Part shown: piece after piece, positions 33,366 through 42,811 of the stretch
Layout: each line of letters starts with the position of its first letter
How positions within the stretch are numbered: the first letter of the stretch is position 1
Assembly: GCA_903869675.1 (NCBI GenBank)
Contig: CAIQAB010000018.1
Location: 88,959-152,958 of the forward strand
Source of the DNA: an uncultured Verrucomicrobiota bacterium
GTDB taxonomy: Bacteria > Verrucomicrobiota > Verrucomicrobiia > Opitutales > Opitutaceae
Reading direction: 5' to 3'
Length of the DNA stretch: 64,000 nucleotides
Made by a program: the position numbers and the translations under genes
The notes under the pieces: generated by a model
The model's input: the letters and a program-made list of their open reading frames with translations, nothing else
Database searches by the model: none
What the model was told of the DNA's origin: nothing

Positions 33366-36300
33366 ATGCCCCCTGCCAAGTCCCCCGCCGCGAAAAACCC
33401 CGCCCCCGCTATCCGCCCCATCGCCAAACTGATGGCCGCCAACCGCTCCGAGATAGCGGTGCGCATCTTTCGCGCCGGCACCGAGCTGGGCATCCGCACC
33501 GTGGCGATCTACGCTCAGGAGGACCGCTTTTCACTCCACCGCCAGAAGGCCGACGAGGCCTACCGCGTCGGCCGCGGCAAAGGCCCCGTGGCCGCCTACC
33601 TCGACATCGACGGCATCATAGGCGTGGCTAAGGAAAAAGGCGTCGATGCCATCCACCCCGGCTACGGCTTCCTCTCGGAAAACCCGGACTTCGCCCGCGC
33701 CTGCGCCACCGCCGGCCTCGTTTTTGTAGGGCCCCGCCCCGAACTACTGGAAATGATGGGCGATAAAACCGCCGCCCGCGCCGTCGCGCAAAAGATCGGC
33801 GTGCCCGTGCTGCCAGGCACGGAAAACCCCATCGAGGACCGCGCCGAGGCGCTCCGCACCGCCAAAGCCATCGGCTTCCCCCTCATTATCAAGGCCGCCT
33901 TCGGCGGTGGAGGTCGCGGCATGCGCGTGGTCCACAAGGCCGCCGACCTCGCCGACCTGCTCGACGAGGCCCAGGCCGAGGCCGGCCGCGCCTTCGGCAA
34001 CGCCGCCGTGTTTCTCGAGAAATACATCCCCCGCGCCAAACACATCGAGGTGCAGATCCTCGGCGACCGGCACGGAAACGTCATCCACCTCCACGAGCGC
34101 GACTGCTCGGTGCAGCGCCGCCACCAGAAGGTGATCGAGGTCGCACCCAGCCACGGCCTGCCACCCGCCATCGTGACCGAGTTATGCGAAGCCGCCGTGC
34201 GCCTCGCCCGCGAGATCCGCTACGACAACGCCGGCACCGTCGAGTTTCTATACGACCTCGACCGCCACGAGTGGTTCTTCATCGAGATGAACCCGCGCAT
34301 CCAGGTGGAGCACACGGTCACCGAGGTGATCACCGGCCTCGACCTCGTGCGCGCCCAGATCCTCATCGCCCAAGGCCACGCCCTGCACTCGCCCGAGGTC
34401 GACATGCCCGCTCAGACCGACATCCCGCGCAACGGCTACGCCCTCCAGTGCCGCATCACCACCGAGGACCCGGAGAACAAGTTCGTGCCCGACTACGGTC
34501 GCATTCAGGCCTACCGATCACCCGGCGGTTTTGGCGTCCGCCTCGACGGCGCAGCCGGCTTCGCCGGCTCGGTGATCACGCCTTTCTACGACTCGATGCT
34601 GGTGAAGGTGATCGTAAGCGGGCAGAACTATGACCTCGCCTTGCAACGCATGCGCCGCGTGCTGAGCGAGTTCCGCATCCGCGGAGTAAAGACTAATATC
34701 CCCTTCCTGGAGAACGTCGTCGCCCACCCGCTGTTCCAGTCCGGCCAGGCCACCACCACGCTGATCGATACCTCGCCAGAGTTGTTCCGCTTCAAGGCCC
34801 GCCACGACCGAGCGACCAAGCTGCTCGCCTTTCTCGGTGACGTCACCGTGAACGGCAACCCCCACGCCAAGGGCCACCGCCCGGCCAAACCCTTCGCGCC
34901 CATCGCCCCCCCGGCCTACGACTCGCAAGTCGCCCCGCCGGACGGCACCCGCCAACTCCTGCTCAAACTCGGTGCGAAGAAATTCGCCGAGTGGACGTCC
35001 GCGCAGAAACGCCTGCTGGTGACCGATACCACCTTCCGCGACGCCCACCAGTCGCTGCTCGCCACCCGCGTGCGCACCCATGACCTGCTCGCCTCCGCCG
35101 GCGCGGTCGCCCGCCGCGCCCCCGGGCTCTACTCGCTGGAGTGCTGGGGCGGAGCGACCTTCGACACCGCCATGCGTTTCCTCAACGAGGACCCGTGGGA
35201 CCGCCTCCGCCAGCTCCGCGCGCGCGTGCCGAACATCTGCTTTCAGATGCTCCTGCGTGGCGCCAACGCTGTCGGCTACACTAACTACCCCGACCACGTC
35301 GTCGCCGGCTTTGTCCGCCACGCCGCCGCCGAGGGCATGGATATCTTCCGCATCTTCGACTCGCTGAACTACCTGCCGAACCTCCGCGTCGCCATGGAGG
35401 CGGTGCGCGCCACCCACGGCGTGTGCGAAGCCGCCCTGTGCTACACCGGAGACATCCTCGACGAGCGTCGCGACAAGTTCACCCTCGCCTACTACGTCCG
35501 CCTCGCCCGCGAGCTGGAAAAAATGGGCGCCCATATGATCGCGATCAAGGACATGGCCGGCCTCTGCCGCCCCGCCGCCGCCCACAAGCTGGTCAAGACC
35601 CTCAAGGAGGAGGTCGGCCTGCCCATCCACTTCCACACTCACGACACCAGCGGCATCAACGCCGCGTCCATCCTGCGCGCCGCCGACGCCGGCGTGGACA
35701 TCGTCGACCTCGCCCTCGCCGCCATGAGCGGCAGCACCTCCCAGCCCAACCTCAACTCCATCGTCGCCGCCCTCCGCCAGACGCCGCGCGATACCGGGCT
35801 GGACCTCGACGCTCTCAATGAATTCTCCGACTACTGGGAAAATGTCCGCCCGGTCTACGCCCCCTTCGACACCGCCCCGCGCAGCGGCTCGGCCGAGGTC
35901 TACCTGCACGAGATGCCCGGCGGCCAATACACCAACCTCAAGGAGCAGGCCGCCTCGATGGGCGTCTCCCACCGCTGGCCCGAGATCGCCCGCGCCTACG
36001 CCGACGTGAACCGCCTCTTCGGCGACATCGTGAAGGTGACGCCGTCCTCCAAGGTCGTCGGCGACATGGCGCTGTTCCTCTTCTCGCGCGGCATCCGCCC
36101 CGCCGACGTGGTCAACCTCCCCCCGGGCGAGACGCCCTTCCCCGAGAGCGTGATCGACATGCTCACCGGAGGCCTCGGCTGGCCCGAGGGCGGCTGGCCC
36201 GCCGATGTATCCCGTGCCGTGCTCGGCGAAAAACGTCACACCGAGGCGACCGCGAAATACCGCGCCGCGCTCCAGGCCGCGAAGACGAAGCCCAAGGGCG

Positions 36301-36944
36301 CGAAAACCGCCCCGGCTGTGTCGAGCCCCGCCGACACCCCCGCCGGCAGCTCAGCCGACCTCACCCGCCTCAAGGCCGAGCTCGCGGAGAAACACCGCCG
36401 CGAACCAAGCGATGACGACGTGTTTTCCCACCTGATGTATCCGCAAGTCCACGCCGACTTCGCCAAACACCGCCGCGAATTCGGCGACGTCAGCGTGCTG
36501 CCCAGCGCCGCATTTTTCTACGGCCTGCAACCCGGCGAGGAGATCTTGGTCGAGATCGAAGAGGGCAAGGTGCTCATCATCCGGCTGGTCAGCATCGGCG
36601 CGCCCGATAAGGACGGCCGCCGCAACCTCGGCTACGAGCTCAACGGCATCGCCCGCGATGTGTTGGTGGCCGACCGCGGCGTCGTATCCAAAACCAAGAC
36701 CCGCCCCAAGGCCGACCTCGCCGACCCGGCACAGATCGCCGCGCCCATCCCCGGCCTGGTGGCCGCGCTCTCGACCTCCGTAGGCGCGAAGGTGGCGAAA
36801 GGCGATAAGCTGCTCATGATGGAGGCGATGAAGATGCAGACGACGGTCTACGCCACCTGCGACGGCGTGGTCGGCGAGCTCCACGTCTCCGTCGGCGACA
36901 CGGTAGAGAGCAAAGACCTCCTCCTCCGCATCCGGCCGGTTTAA
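33366..36944 (+). CDS. pyc: Pyruvate carboxylase
   Basis: 1192 residues, a single-chain biotin enzyme making oxaloacetate from pyruvate and bicarbonate. The biotin carboxylase domain is about residues 20-470 (LMAANRSEIAVRIFRAGTEL; KAAFGGGGRGMRVV; MNPRIQVEHTVTEVITGLDL). The carboxyltransferase domain is about residues 550-930 (VTDTTFRDAHQSLLATRVRT; IKDMAGLCRPAAAHKL). The C-terminal carrier has MEAMKM with biotinyl Lys1156. An Ala/Lys/Pro linker lies around residues 970-1000. The start at 33366 follows a long non-homologous open frame. BirA, needed for biotinylation, is encoded at 45161. Confidence 0.95.
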   Translation: MPPAKSPAAKNPAPAIRPIAKLMAANRSEIAVRIFRAGTELGIRTVAIYAQEDRFSLHRQKADEAYRVGRGKGPVAAYLDIDGIIGVAKEKGVDAIHPGYGFLSENPDFARACATAGLVFVGPRPELLEMMGDKTAARAVAQKIGVPVLPGTENPIEDRAEALRTAKAIGFPLIIKAAFGGGGRGMRVVHKAADLADLLDEAQAEAGRAFGNAAVFLEKYIPRAKHIEVQILGDRHGNVIHLHERDCSVQRRHQKVIEVAPSHGLPPAIVTELCEAAVRLAREIRYDNAGTVEFLYDLDRHEWFFIEMNPRIQVEHTVTEVITGLDLVRAQILIAQGHALHSPEVDMPAQTDIPRNGYALQCRITTEDPENKFVPDYGRIQAYRSPGGFGVRLDGAAGFAGSVITPFYDSMLVKVIVSGQNYDLALQRMRRVLSEFRIRGVKTNIPFLENVVAHPLFQSGQATTTLIDTSPELFRFKARHDRATKLLAFLGDVTVNGNPHAKGHRPAKPFAPIAPPAYDSQVAPPDGTRQLLLKLGAKKFAEWTSAQKRLLVTDTTFRDAHQSLLATRVRTHDLLASAGAVARRAPGLYSLECWGGATFDTAMRFLNEDPWDRLRQLRARVPNICFQMLLRGANAVGYTNYPDHVVAGFVRHAAAEGMDIFRIFDSLNYLPNLRVAMEAVRATHGVCEAALCYTGDILDERRDKFTLAYYVRLARELEKMGAHMIAIKDMAGLCRPAAAHKLVKTLKEEVGLPIHFHTHDTSGINAASILRAADAGVDIVDLALAAMSGSTSQPNLNSIVAALRQTPRDTGLDLDALNEFSDYWENVRPVYAPFDTAPRSGSAEVYLHEMPGGQYTNLKEQAASMGVSHRWPEIARAYADVNRLFGDIVKVTPSSKVVGDMALFLFSRGIRPADVVNLPPGETPFPESVIDMLTGGLGWPEGGWPADVSRAVLGEKRHTEATAKYRAALQAAKTKPKGAKTAPAVSSPADTPAGSSADLTRLKAELAEKHRREPSDDDVFSHLMYPQVHADFAKHRREFGDVSVLPSAAFFYGLQPGEEILVEIEEGKVLIIRLVSIGAPDKDGRRNLGYELNGIARDVLVADRGVVSKTKTRPKADLADPAQIAAPIPGLVAALSTSVGAKVAKGDKLLMMEAMKMQTTVYATCDGVVGELHVSVGDTVESKDLLLRIRPV

Positions 36945-37013
36945 ACCAAACCAGGGCCGACAATTCGCACCTCATTCCTGGAAGCGCTTTCTAAGCTACA
37001 GTGCAAATGACAC

Positions 37014-37042
37014 AAAAAAGCCCCGTCGATTAGACGGGGCTT
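37014..37042 (-). terminator. Rho-independent terminator of the EF-hand gene
   Basis: On the minus strand a 10-bp stem AAGCCCCGTC (37033-37042) with GACGGGGCTT (37018-37027) and a 5-nt loop is followed by a T-run (37014-37019). It lies 23 bp after the EF-hand stop. No equivalent T-run follows on the plus strand, so it serves mainly the minus-strand gene. Confidence 0.88.
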
Positions 37043-37064
37043 AAAGGGGGGGCAGCTTGTCGGA

Positions 37065-37322
37065 TTACTTGGTCTCCGTTGCCTTCTTCTCGGAAGAATG
37101 GGAGTGTTCCGCGTTCTTCTTTTCATGGGCAGCCTTTTTATCGGCTTTCCAAGCGGCGAGCTCGGTTTCATCGAGCTTGCCGTCATGATTTACGTCATAC
37201 TTTTTGAGAACTTGAGGCGGGATGGGCTTGGCCTGCTTGGCGGCTTCCTCGGCTGAAGCGGTGGAGACCGCGAAAGAGACGGCGAAGAGCGCCGCAAAGG
37301 TTGAAAAACGTGATTTGATCAT
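37065..37322 (-). CDS. Exported EF-hand protein
   Basis: 85 residues with a signal peptide (FAALFAVSFAVSTASA cleaved near residue 24) and one canonical EF-hand loop DVNHDGKLDETE (residues 43-54: Asp, Asn, Asp at x, y, z; Glu at -z). The tail is rich in Lys, Glu and His (KKAAHEKKNAEHSHS), which could also bind metal. Short periplasmic EF-hand proteins of this type are common in Verrucomicrobia and Planctomycetes but have no fixed role. The start at 37322 follows the signal peptide. The leader has no ribosome-binding site. Confidence 0.8.
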   Translation of the reverse strand: MIKSRFSTFAALFAVSFAVSTASAEEAAKQAKPIPPQVLKKYDVNHDGKLDETELAAWKADKKAAHEKKNAEHSHSSEKKATETK

Positions 37323-37628
37323 GGTTATGAGGAGTGACCTGGCTGCTGACACCGAATACATCCTCATAGTTCCTTTTTCACCCAAAGAAAATTCAACGCT
37401 CACAACGTGTAACCTCTTGGTCAGAGGTAGACGCAGGGTAGGCGACCTTTAAGGGCAATCACGCGGATTTTAGTTCGTTCAAAGAAACCCTAAGACGGAA
37501 TGCCGGGGATTTTTAACCGTTTAAAAATCTTAATATTAAAATCTTAATCCGTTTACCTTTAATAAAATACATCGGTGGAAATTAGGGAAGCGCCTGAAGC
37601 AGCGACTGATAATATCAGCCAGTTCCTT
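37323..37628. other. AT-rich intergenic region between rarD and the EF-hand gene
   Basis: 306 bp with no gene. The EF-hand promoter (minus strand) should be here. The segment 37520-37560 is strongly AT-rich and contains two direct copies of AAAATCTTAAT (37524-37534, 37538-37548), with CCGTTTA also repeated on either side. Confidence 0.5.
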
Positions 37629-38546
37629 TTATTTTAAGCGGGAAGTCGACCCAAGGGGGCGGACGGGAAGCAGCACGTCGTAAACGTAAACGCCCAGGCC
37701 GATCCAGATGAGCGCGAAGGCCGCCGCGCGGTCGGCCGCGAAAGGTTCGTGGAAGACGACCCAGCCGAGGAAGAAGTGCAGGAAGGGCACGATGTATTGC
37801 AGCAGGCCGAGCGTGGTCAGGCGGAGGTGGCGGGCGGCCTCGGCAAACATCACCAGCGGCAGCGCCGTGACCACTCCGCTGGCCAGCACCAGCGCGGTCA
37901 CGCCGACGTCAACGTGGCCCAGCGCGCCGCGCCCGGAGACCCCCAGCCAGCCCAAATAGCCGAGGGCGACAGGCGCGAGCAGAGCGGTCTCGAGCGCAAA
38001 ACCCGGCAATGCGGCCAGCGTGGAGCGTTTTTTCATCAGGCTGTAACCCGCCCAGGTGGCGACCAAGCCGAGCCCGATCCAGGGGACGCGGCCGGCCTCG
38101 ACCACCATCACCGCCACCCCGGCGGCGGCGAGGGCCAAGGCCCAGCCCTGCCGGACGGAAAGCGCCTCACCGAGCACGAAGCGGCCGAGGCACACGTTGG
38201 CCAGCGGCACGAGAAAGTAGCCGAGCGAACACTCGATCACGTGACCGTGGTTCACGCCCCACACGAAGATCAACCAGTTGCCAGTCAACAACACCCCAGC
38301 CCCCAGCGTGCGCCCCACCAGCGCGGGCTGGCGCAAGGCGGCGAGGACCTCACGTGCACCCCCCTTCCAGATGAGCAATCCGGCCACGGTGACGAGCGAC
38401 CAGACGTGGCGGTGGGCGATCACCTCGAACGCATCGACCGTCGCGAGGTGTTTCCAGTAGAGCGGAAAAAGCCCCCAGCACAGGAAGGCGCCAAGCGCAG
38501 CGATCAGACCGCGCCAAGAAGGCGAAGCAACGGGCAAAGAGGACAT
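37629..38546 (-). CDS. rarD: RarD-type EamA-family permease
   Basis: 305 residues with ten predicted membrane helices in two EamA halves. The N-terminal LGAFLCWGLFPLYWKHLATV and the later GNWLIFVWGVNHGHVIECSLG are characteristic of RarD (E. coli WNWLxxxWAVNxxHxxEaSLG). The C-terminal half carries TTLGLLQYIVPFLHFFLGWV. Proteins of this group export small metabolites; the substrate is not established. Monocistronic between AT-rich sequence and the pfp terminator. Confidence 0.9.
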   Translation of the reverse strand: MSSLPVASPSWRGLIAALGAFLCWGLFPLYWKHLATVDAFEVIAHRHVWSLVTVAGLLIWKGGAREVLAALRQPALVGRTLGAGVLLTGNWLIFVWGVNHGHVIECSLGYFLVPLANVCLGRFVLGEALSVRQGWALALAAAGVAVMVVEAGRVPWIGLGLVATWAGYSLMKKRSTLAALPGFALETALLAPVALGYLGWLGVSGRGALGHVDVGVTALVLASGVVTALPLVMFAEAARHLRLTTLGLLQYIVPFLHFFLGWVVFHEPFAADRAAAFALIWIGLGVYVYDVLLPVRPLGSTSRLK

Positions 38547-38608
38547 CGGCCAAAGGAAACGCAGGGCGGTTGAAAGGGCGGCGTGAAACGAAGGGGGGAA
38601 TCGGGCGC

Positions 38609-38639
38609 AAAAAAAGCCGGTCGCGGGAAGCGACCGGCT
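38609..38639 (-). terminator. Rho-independent terminator of pfp
   Basis: On the minus strand a 10-bp stem AGCCGGTCGC (38630-38639) with GCGACCGGCT (38615-38624) and a 5-nt loop precedes T-run 38609-38615. It is 20 bp after the pfp stop codon. Confidence 0.9.
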
Positions 38640-38658
38640 GAGAGGGAAGCACGCTCCA

Positions 38659-39918
38659 TTAAACCTCGTAGGCGGGGAGTTGCTTGTCGACGGTCACCTT
38701 GTCGAGGCGGGCGAAGGCGGGGAGGCCGTGCTCGAAGGCGACCTGGGTCTCGCCCTGGATCAGCGGGGTGGCGTAGCGGATGAACTGGTGGTTCATGGAC
38801 ACGCCGTCCTCGTTAATCCACTCGCGGGGCAATTTCTTCACGCCGTTGGCGATTTCGGAGAGGGGCGCGAGGCCGGTCTCGACGGTGTAGTGGTCGGTCT
38901 CGCCGCGCAGGAGGGTGACCATCTTGTCGGTCTCGCCGCGGATGGCGGCTTTCACGGCAGCCTGGCCGGCCAGGAAGGCCTCGTCGGCGTCGGTCTTGGA
39001 GCCGAGGTGGGCGGCGGCGCGCTGGGCCATGCCGAACTTCACGCTGCGGGCCTTCACGCCGGGCAGGTTTTGCTCGACCAGACCCTGAAGGAACTCAGCG
39101 GCGCCACCGAGCTGGGCGTGGCCAAAGGCGTCGGTCGCCTCGGCGGCCGAGACGTAGTTGCCATCGGCATCGACCAGGCCCTCGCCCACGACGATAAGGC
39201 AGAACTTCTCCCGCTTGAGAACGCGTTGCACATCGGCGACGAATTTCTCGGTGCTGAAAGCAACCTCGGGGAGGTAGATGAGGTGAGGGGCGTCATGCGG
39301 CTGGTCGCGGCGCTTGGCGAGGGCGGCGCCGGCGGCGATCCAGCCGGCGTTGCGGCCCATGACCTCGACGATCTGGACGAGATCGTGCTGGCCCATGGCG
39401 GCGTTGTCGCAGGCAATCTCGCGGATGGTGGAGGAGATATACTTGATGACCGATCCGTAGCCGGGGGTGTGGTCGGTGGTGACGAGATCGTTGTCGATCG
39501 TCTTGGGGATGCCGATCACGCGGAGAGCGTAGCCCTGGGCCTGGGCGAGCTTGGAAATCTTGTCCGCGGTATCCTGGGAATCGTTGCCGCCGGCGTAGAA
39601 GAAATAGCGGATGTTGTGGGCCTTGAAGACCTCGAGCACGCGATCGAAGTCGGCCTGCTTCTTCAGCTTGTAGCGGCAGGTGCCGAGGGCGGCGCCGGGG
39701 GTGAACTTGAGGCCGCGGATGGTTTGCTGGCTCTCGGCGGCGAGGTCGATCAGATCCTCGTGAAGGATGCCAAGCACGCCATTGAGGCAGCCGTAGATCT
39801 CCTCGATATCGGCATGATTGAGGGCCTCCGAGATGACGCCCGCGAGGGATGCGTTGATGACGGCAGTGGGGCCGCCGGACTGGCCGACCAGGACATTACC
39901 TACGAGATCTTCGGACAT
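38659..39918 (-). CDS. pfp: Pyrophosphate-dependent 6-phosphofructokinase
   Basis: 419 residues interconverting fructose 6-phosphate and fructose 1,6-bisphosphate. The phosphoryl-donor motif is GGNDS (residues 110-114), with Asp at the position where ATP enzymes have Gly, and PKTIDND (138-144) with Lys139: the pair that specifies PPi over ATP. VGQSGGPTAVINASL is the N-terminal nucleotide loop, and EVMGRNAGWIAAGAAL follows. PPi use makes the step reversible and saves ATP. It has its own terminator and a 150-bp gap from purB upstream on the minus strand. Confidence 0.9.
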   Translation of the reverse strand: MSEDLVGNVLVGQSGGPTAVINASLAGVISEALNHADIEEIYGCLNGVLGILHEDLIDLAAESQQTIRGLKFTPGAALGTCRYKLKKQADFDRVLEVFKAHNIRYFFYAGGNDSQDTADKISKLAQAQGYALRVIGIPKTIDNDLVTTDHTPGYGSVIKYISSTIREIACDNAAMGQHDLVQIVEVMGRNAGWIAAGAALAKRRDQPHDAPHLIYLPEVAFSTEKFVADVQRVLKREKFCLIVVGEGLVDADGNYVSAAEATDAFGHAQLGGAAEFLQGLVEQNLPGVKARSVKFGMAQRAAAHLGSKTDADEAFLAGQAAVKAAIRGETDKMVTLLRGETDHYTVETGLAPLSEIANGVKKLPREWINEDGVSMNHQFIRYATPLIQGETQVAFEHGLPAFARLDKVTVDKQLPAYEV

Positions 39919-40068
39919 GACGTGTGAGTTGGGTTGTGGGCTGAGGGAAACGACGAACGTGAAAGTCCAGCGTGCCGAGCGCAGCGCGCCACTGGCAAAC
40001 TCAAATTTCCCGGCAGCCGCCAGAGCAGGTAAAAGCTGGTCCGTGGCGTGACCCGGAGCAGGACCGGT

Positions 40069-41502
40069 TCAGAGCAAGCGCCCTGGTTCGTAAGTTGCTG
40101 CACCGTAGGTTTTTTTAACCACGGTGGCAACGCGGCGCGCAAAGGCGTCCACCTGCTGGGGGGCGGCGCCGACGAAGCGTTTGGCGTCGGCGAGCAGGGC
40201 GCGCAGGTGTTTCTCGGGCAGGCCGAGGCGGGCGTCGGCGGAGAGCAGACGCACGAGGTCGGTCTCGCCTTGGCCAGTGCGGAGGGCCTTGGCGGCGGCG
40301 AGGGCGTTTTCCTTGATCGCGAGGTGGGCCGTCTCCCGGCCCACGCCGGCCTTGACCGCTTCCATGAGGATGGTGGTGGTCGCGAGGAAGGGCAGTTGGC
40401 GCTGGTTTTCAGCCGCGATCGCGGCCTCGAAGACATCCATCTGGTTGAGCACGGCGAGCAGGGTCTCGAGCAGGCCGTCGATGGCAAAAAAAGCGTCCGG
40501 CAGGGCGACGCGGCGCACGACCGAGCAGGAGACGTCGCCCTCGTTCCACTGGTGGCCGGCGAGCCCGGCAGTCATGGCGACGTGACCGGAGAGGATGGTG
40601 GCAAAGCCGCAGATGCGCTCGCAGTTGCGGGCGTTGACCTTGTGCGGCATGGCGGACGAGCCGACCTGGCCCTTTTGGAAACCCTCGGTGAGCAGTCCTT
40701 GGCCGGCCATCAGGCGCAAGGTGGTGGCAAAACTGGCCGCGCCCGCGCCGAGTTGGAAGAGAGCCGAGACCACCTCGAAGTCGAGTGAGCGCGGATAAAC
40801 CTGGCCGACGCTGCCGAGCGCGCCGCCGAAGCCGAGATGCTTCACGATGCCGGCCTCGAGCGCGGCGACCTTGGCCGCATCGCCATCGAAGAGGGTAAAC
40901 TGGTCCAGCTGCGTGCCGACCGCGCCCTTCAAGCCGCGGACCGGGTAGCGGGCGGCGAGTTCGGCGAGGCGGGTGTGCGCGGCGAGGATCTCCTCGCCAA
41001 ACATGGCGAAACGTTTGCCGAGGGTGGTGGGCTGGGCGGGCACGTTATGCGTCCGGCCGGTGAGCAGCAGACCGCGATACTCCCGCGCGCGGGCGGCGAG
41101 TTTGCGCAGGGCGGCAGCGGATTTCATGCACACCACGGCCAGCGAGCGGGCGACCTGGAGTTGCTCGACGTTTTCAGTGAGGTCGCGCGAGGTCAGGCCG
41201 AGGTGAATCGCCTCGTGTCCGGCGAGGGCGTTGAAGGCCTCGATGCGGGCCTTGACGTCGTGGAGAGTCACACGCTCGCGGGCGTCAATATCGGCGAGGT
41301 CGATCTGGCTTTTGACCTTTTCATAGGCGGCGACGGCCTTGGCGGGGATGGCGAGGCCGAGTTCGCGCTGGGCCTTCATCACCGCGATCCAGTAATCGCG
41401 CTCGATGGCGATGCGGCCGGTGGGGGACCAGATGTCCTTGATGAGCGGCGAGGCGTAGCGTTCGGCGAGGACGTTGGGAATGGCGGAAGCGGCGGAGGAC
41501 AT
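40069..41502 (-). CDS. purB: Adenylosuccinate lyase
   Basis: A 477-residue lyase of purine synthesis that releases fumarate from SAICAR and adenylosuccinate. The fumarase/aspartase signature GSSAMPHKVNARNCERI lies at about residue 281; TGRTHNVPAQPTTLGKRFA carries a catalytic His, and GLTSRDLTENVEQLQV is typical of PurB. The length fits the longer bacterial class (about 470). Start at 41502 (MSSAASAIPNVLAERYAS). Downstream on the minus strand is pfp after 150 bp. Confidence 0.93.
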   Translation of the reverse strand: MSSAASAIPNVLAERYASPLIKDIWSPTGRIAIERDYWIAVMKAQRELGLAIPAKAVAAYEKVKSQIDLADIDARERVTLHDVKARIEAFNALAGHEAIHLGLTSRDLTENVEQLQVARSLAVVCMKSAAALRKLAARAREYRGLLLTGRTHNVPAQPTTLGKRFAMFGEEILAAHTRLAELAARYPVRGLKGAVGTQLDQFTLFDGDAAKVAALEAGIVKHLGFGGALGSVGQVYPRSLDFEVVSALFQLGAGAASFATTLRLMAGQGLLTEGFQKGQVGSSAMPHKVNARNCERICGFATILSGHVAMTAGLAGHQWNEGDVSCSVVRRVALPDAFFAIDGLLETLLAVLNQMDVFEAAIAAENQRQLPFLATTTILMEAVKAGVGRETAHLAIKENALAAAKALRTGQGETDLVRLLSADARLGLPEKHLRALLADAKRFVGAAPQQVDAFARRVATVVKKTYGAATYEPGRLL

Positions 41503-41591
41503 GGCGTAAAGAGTGCAGCCCAACGCCAGCCCGGGCCCGGGGCAAACGTGGAAAATAGCTTCAGGGCGCGGCTGAACGCCGCCCACTCACG

Positions 41592-42686
41592 CTACCCCAG
41601 GCACTTCACCGCCAGCTCGCGCATCACCGCCGCCTCTTCCTTCGGCCGGGCGATGATGGCCTCGAAGGCCTCGGCCAGGGCGAGTTGGATATCGATATGG
41701 TGCTTGAGGGGCCACGTTTTGGCTCCGGCGGCGAGTTTGCCGACATACCAGGCGTTCTGACTGAAGAGATTCGCGGCGTTTTTCTCGCCGGCGCCGACAA
41801 AGTGTTTCCCGTAGACCGAGGCCGCGCGCTCGATGGTGGACTTATCCGGCGCGCGCCCGCCCTGCGGGGCGAGGGCCCGCAGTTGGATGAGCAGGCGGTT
41901 GCGATTCTGCATCGAGGCCAGCAACGGGCGGGCGCTCTCTCCCGCGAAAAAATGCCGGTCGAAAGCCGCCAGCACCCCGCGCAGGTCGCCCCGGAAAAAC
42001 CGCTCGGTCGCCTCGAAAAAATCGCCCTCGGCGATGTTCGGGGTGAGCTCTTCAACATCCGCCTCGCTGATGGTTTTGCCCGAGTCGGCGTAAGCGGCGA
42101 GCTTGTTGACCTCGCTGACGAGGAAACGCGTGTTTGCCCCGCTGCGCGCCAGCAGCAGGGAAAGCGCATCCCGCTCGAGCGTGACGCCCAGCGCCTTGGC
42201 CTCGGCCAGCGCGGTCATGGCCAACGACTCGGCGGCGTCCTCCCCAGTGGCAGCGCCGACAAAGGCGAAATCAGCGGTCTTCTCGCACCACTTGAAGAAA
42301 CTTTTCCGCCGGTCGACCGGGGCGGCGGTGATGAGGATGGCCACGTCCGCCGGCGAGACCTTAGCGAGCACCTCCTGGAGCGACTCGACCGCCCGGGCCG
42401 TGCTCTCCGCCCGGCCGGTCACGCTGTCGCCAAGAAAGTTGACGTCCTTCAACCACACCAAGCGGCGCCCGCCGAACATCGAAACGGTCAGGACGCTTTC
42501 GCGGAAGCGGGCCACCACCGCCTCGACTTCGTCCACGTTGGCCGAAAACCCCTCCAGCGTCTCCCGGGAAAACTCGTCGGTGATGTCCGCCGCGAGTTCA
42601 TCATACCGGGCGCGCCCCAGCCGGCCGACCAGGAAATCGTCGGCTCCGCAGATGAAGGTGAAGGGTTTTTCGAGAGAGACAGCCAT
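41592..42686 (-). CDS. holA: DNA polymerase III subunit delta
   Basis: A 364-residue clamp-loader subunit that opens the beta sliding clamp. N-terminal residues TFICGADDFLVGRL match the HolA degenerate P-loop region, SVLTVSMFGGRRLVWLKDV follows, and C-terminal FRGDLRGVLAAFDRHFFAGE and the final helix bundle match the family. Start at 42686 (MAVSLEKPFT). It ends 89 bp before purB on the same strand and diverges from the MFS gene. Confidence 0.87.
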   Translation of the reverse strand: MAVSLEKPFTFICGADDFLVGRLGRARYDELAADITDEFSRETLEGFSANVDEVEAVVARFRESVLTVSMFGGRRLVWLKDVNFLGDSVTGRAESTARAVESLQEVLAKVSPADVAILITAAPVDRRKSFFKWCEKTADFAFVGAATGEDAAESLAMTALAEAKALGVTLERDALSLLLARSGANTRFLVSEVNKLAAYADSGKTISEADVEELTPNIAEGDFFEATERFFRGDLRGVLAAFDRHFFAGESARPLLASMQNRNRLLIQLRALAPQGGRAPDKSTIERAASVYGKHFVGAGEKNAANLFSQNAWYVGKLAAGAKTWPLKHHIDIQLALAEAFEAIIARPKEEAAVMRELAVKCLG

Positions 42687-42811
42687 GCGGACCAGACCCA
42701 CATACGACGGACCAGGCGCCGGGGCGCAAGCGGGGCTTCACCGACGAGGAGGTTTTTCGTGGCCAAGCCGGCGGTGGGTTCCAACTTTTCCCCAGCTCCC
42801 AGCCCCACCCC

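Noticed and set aside
34518..36239. 573-codon open frame on the minus strand
   Set aside because: It is antisense to pyruvate carboxylase. High GC with biased third positions leaves long stop-free antisense frames; the sequence has no domain homology.
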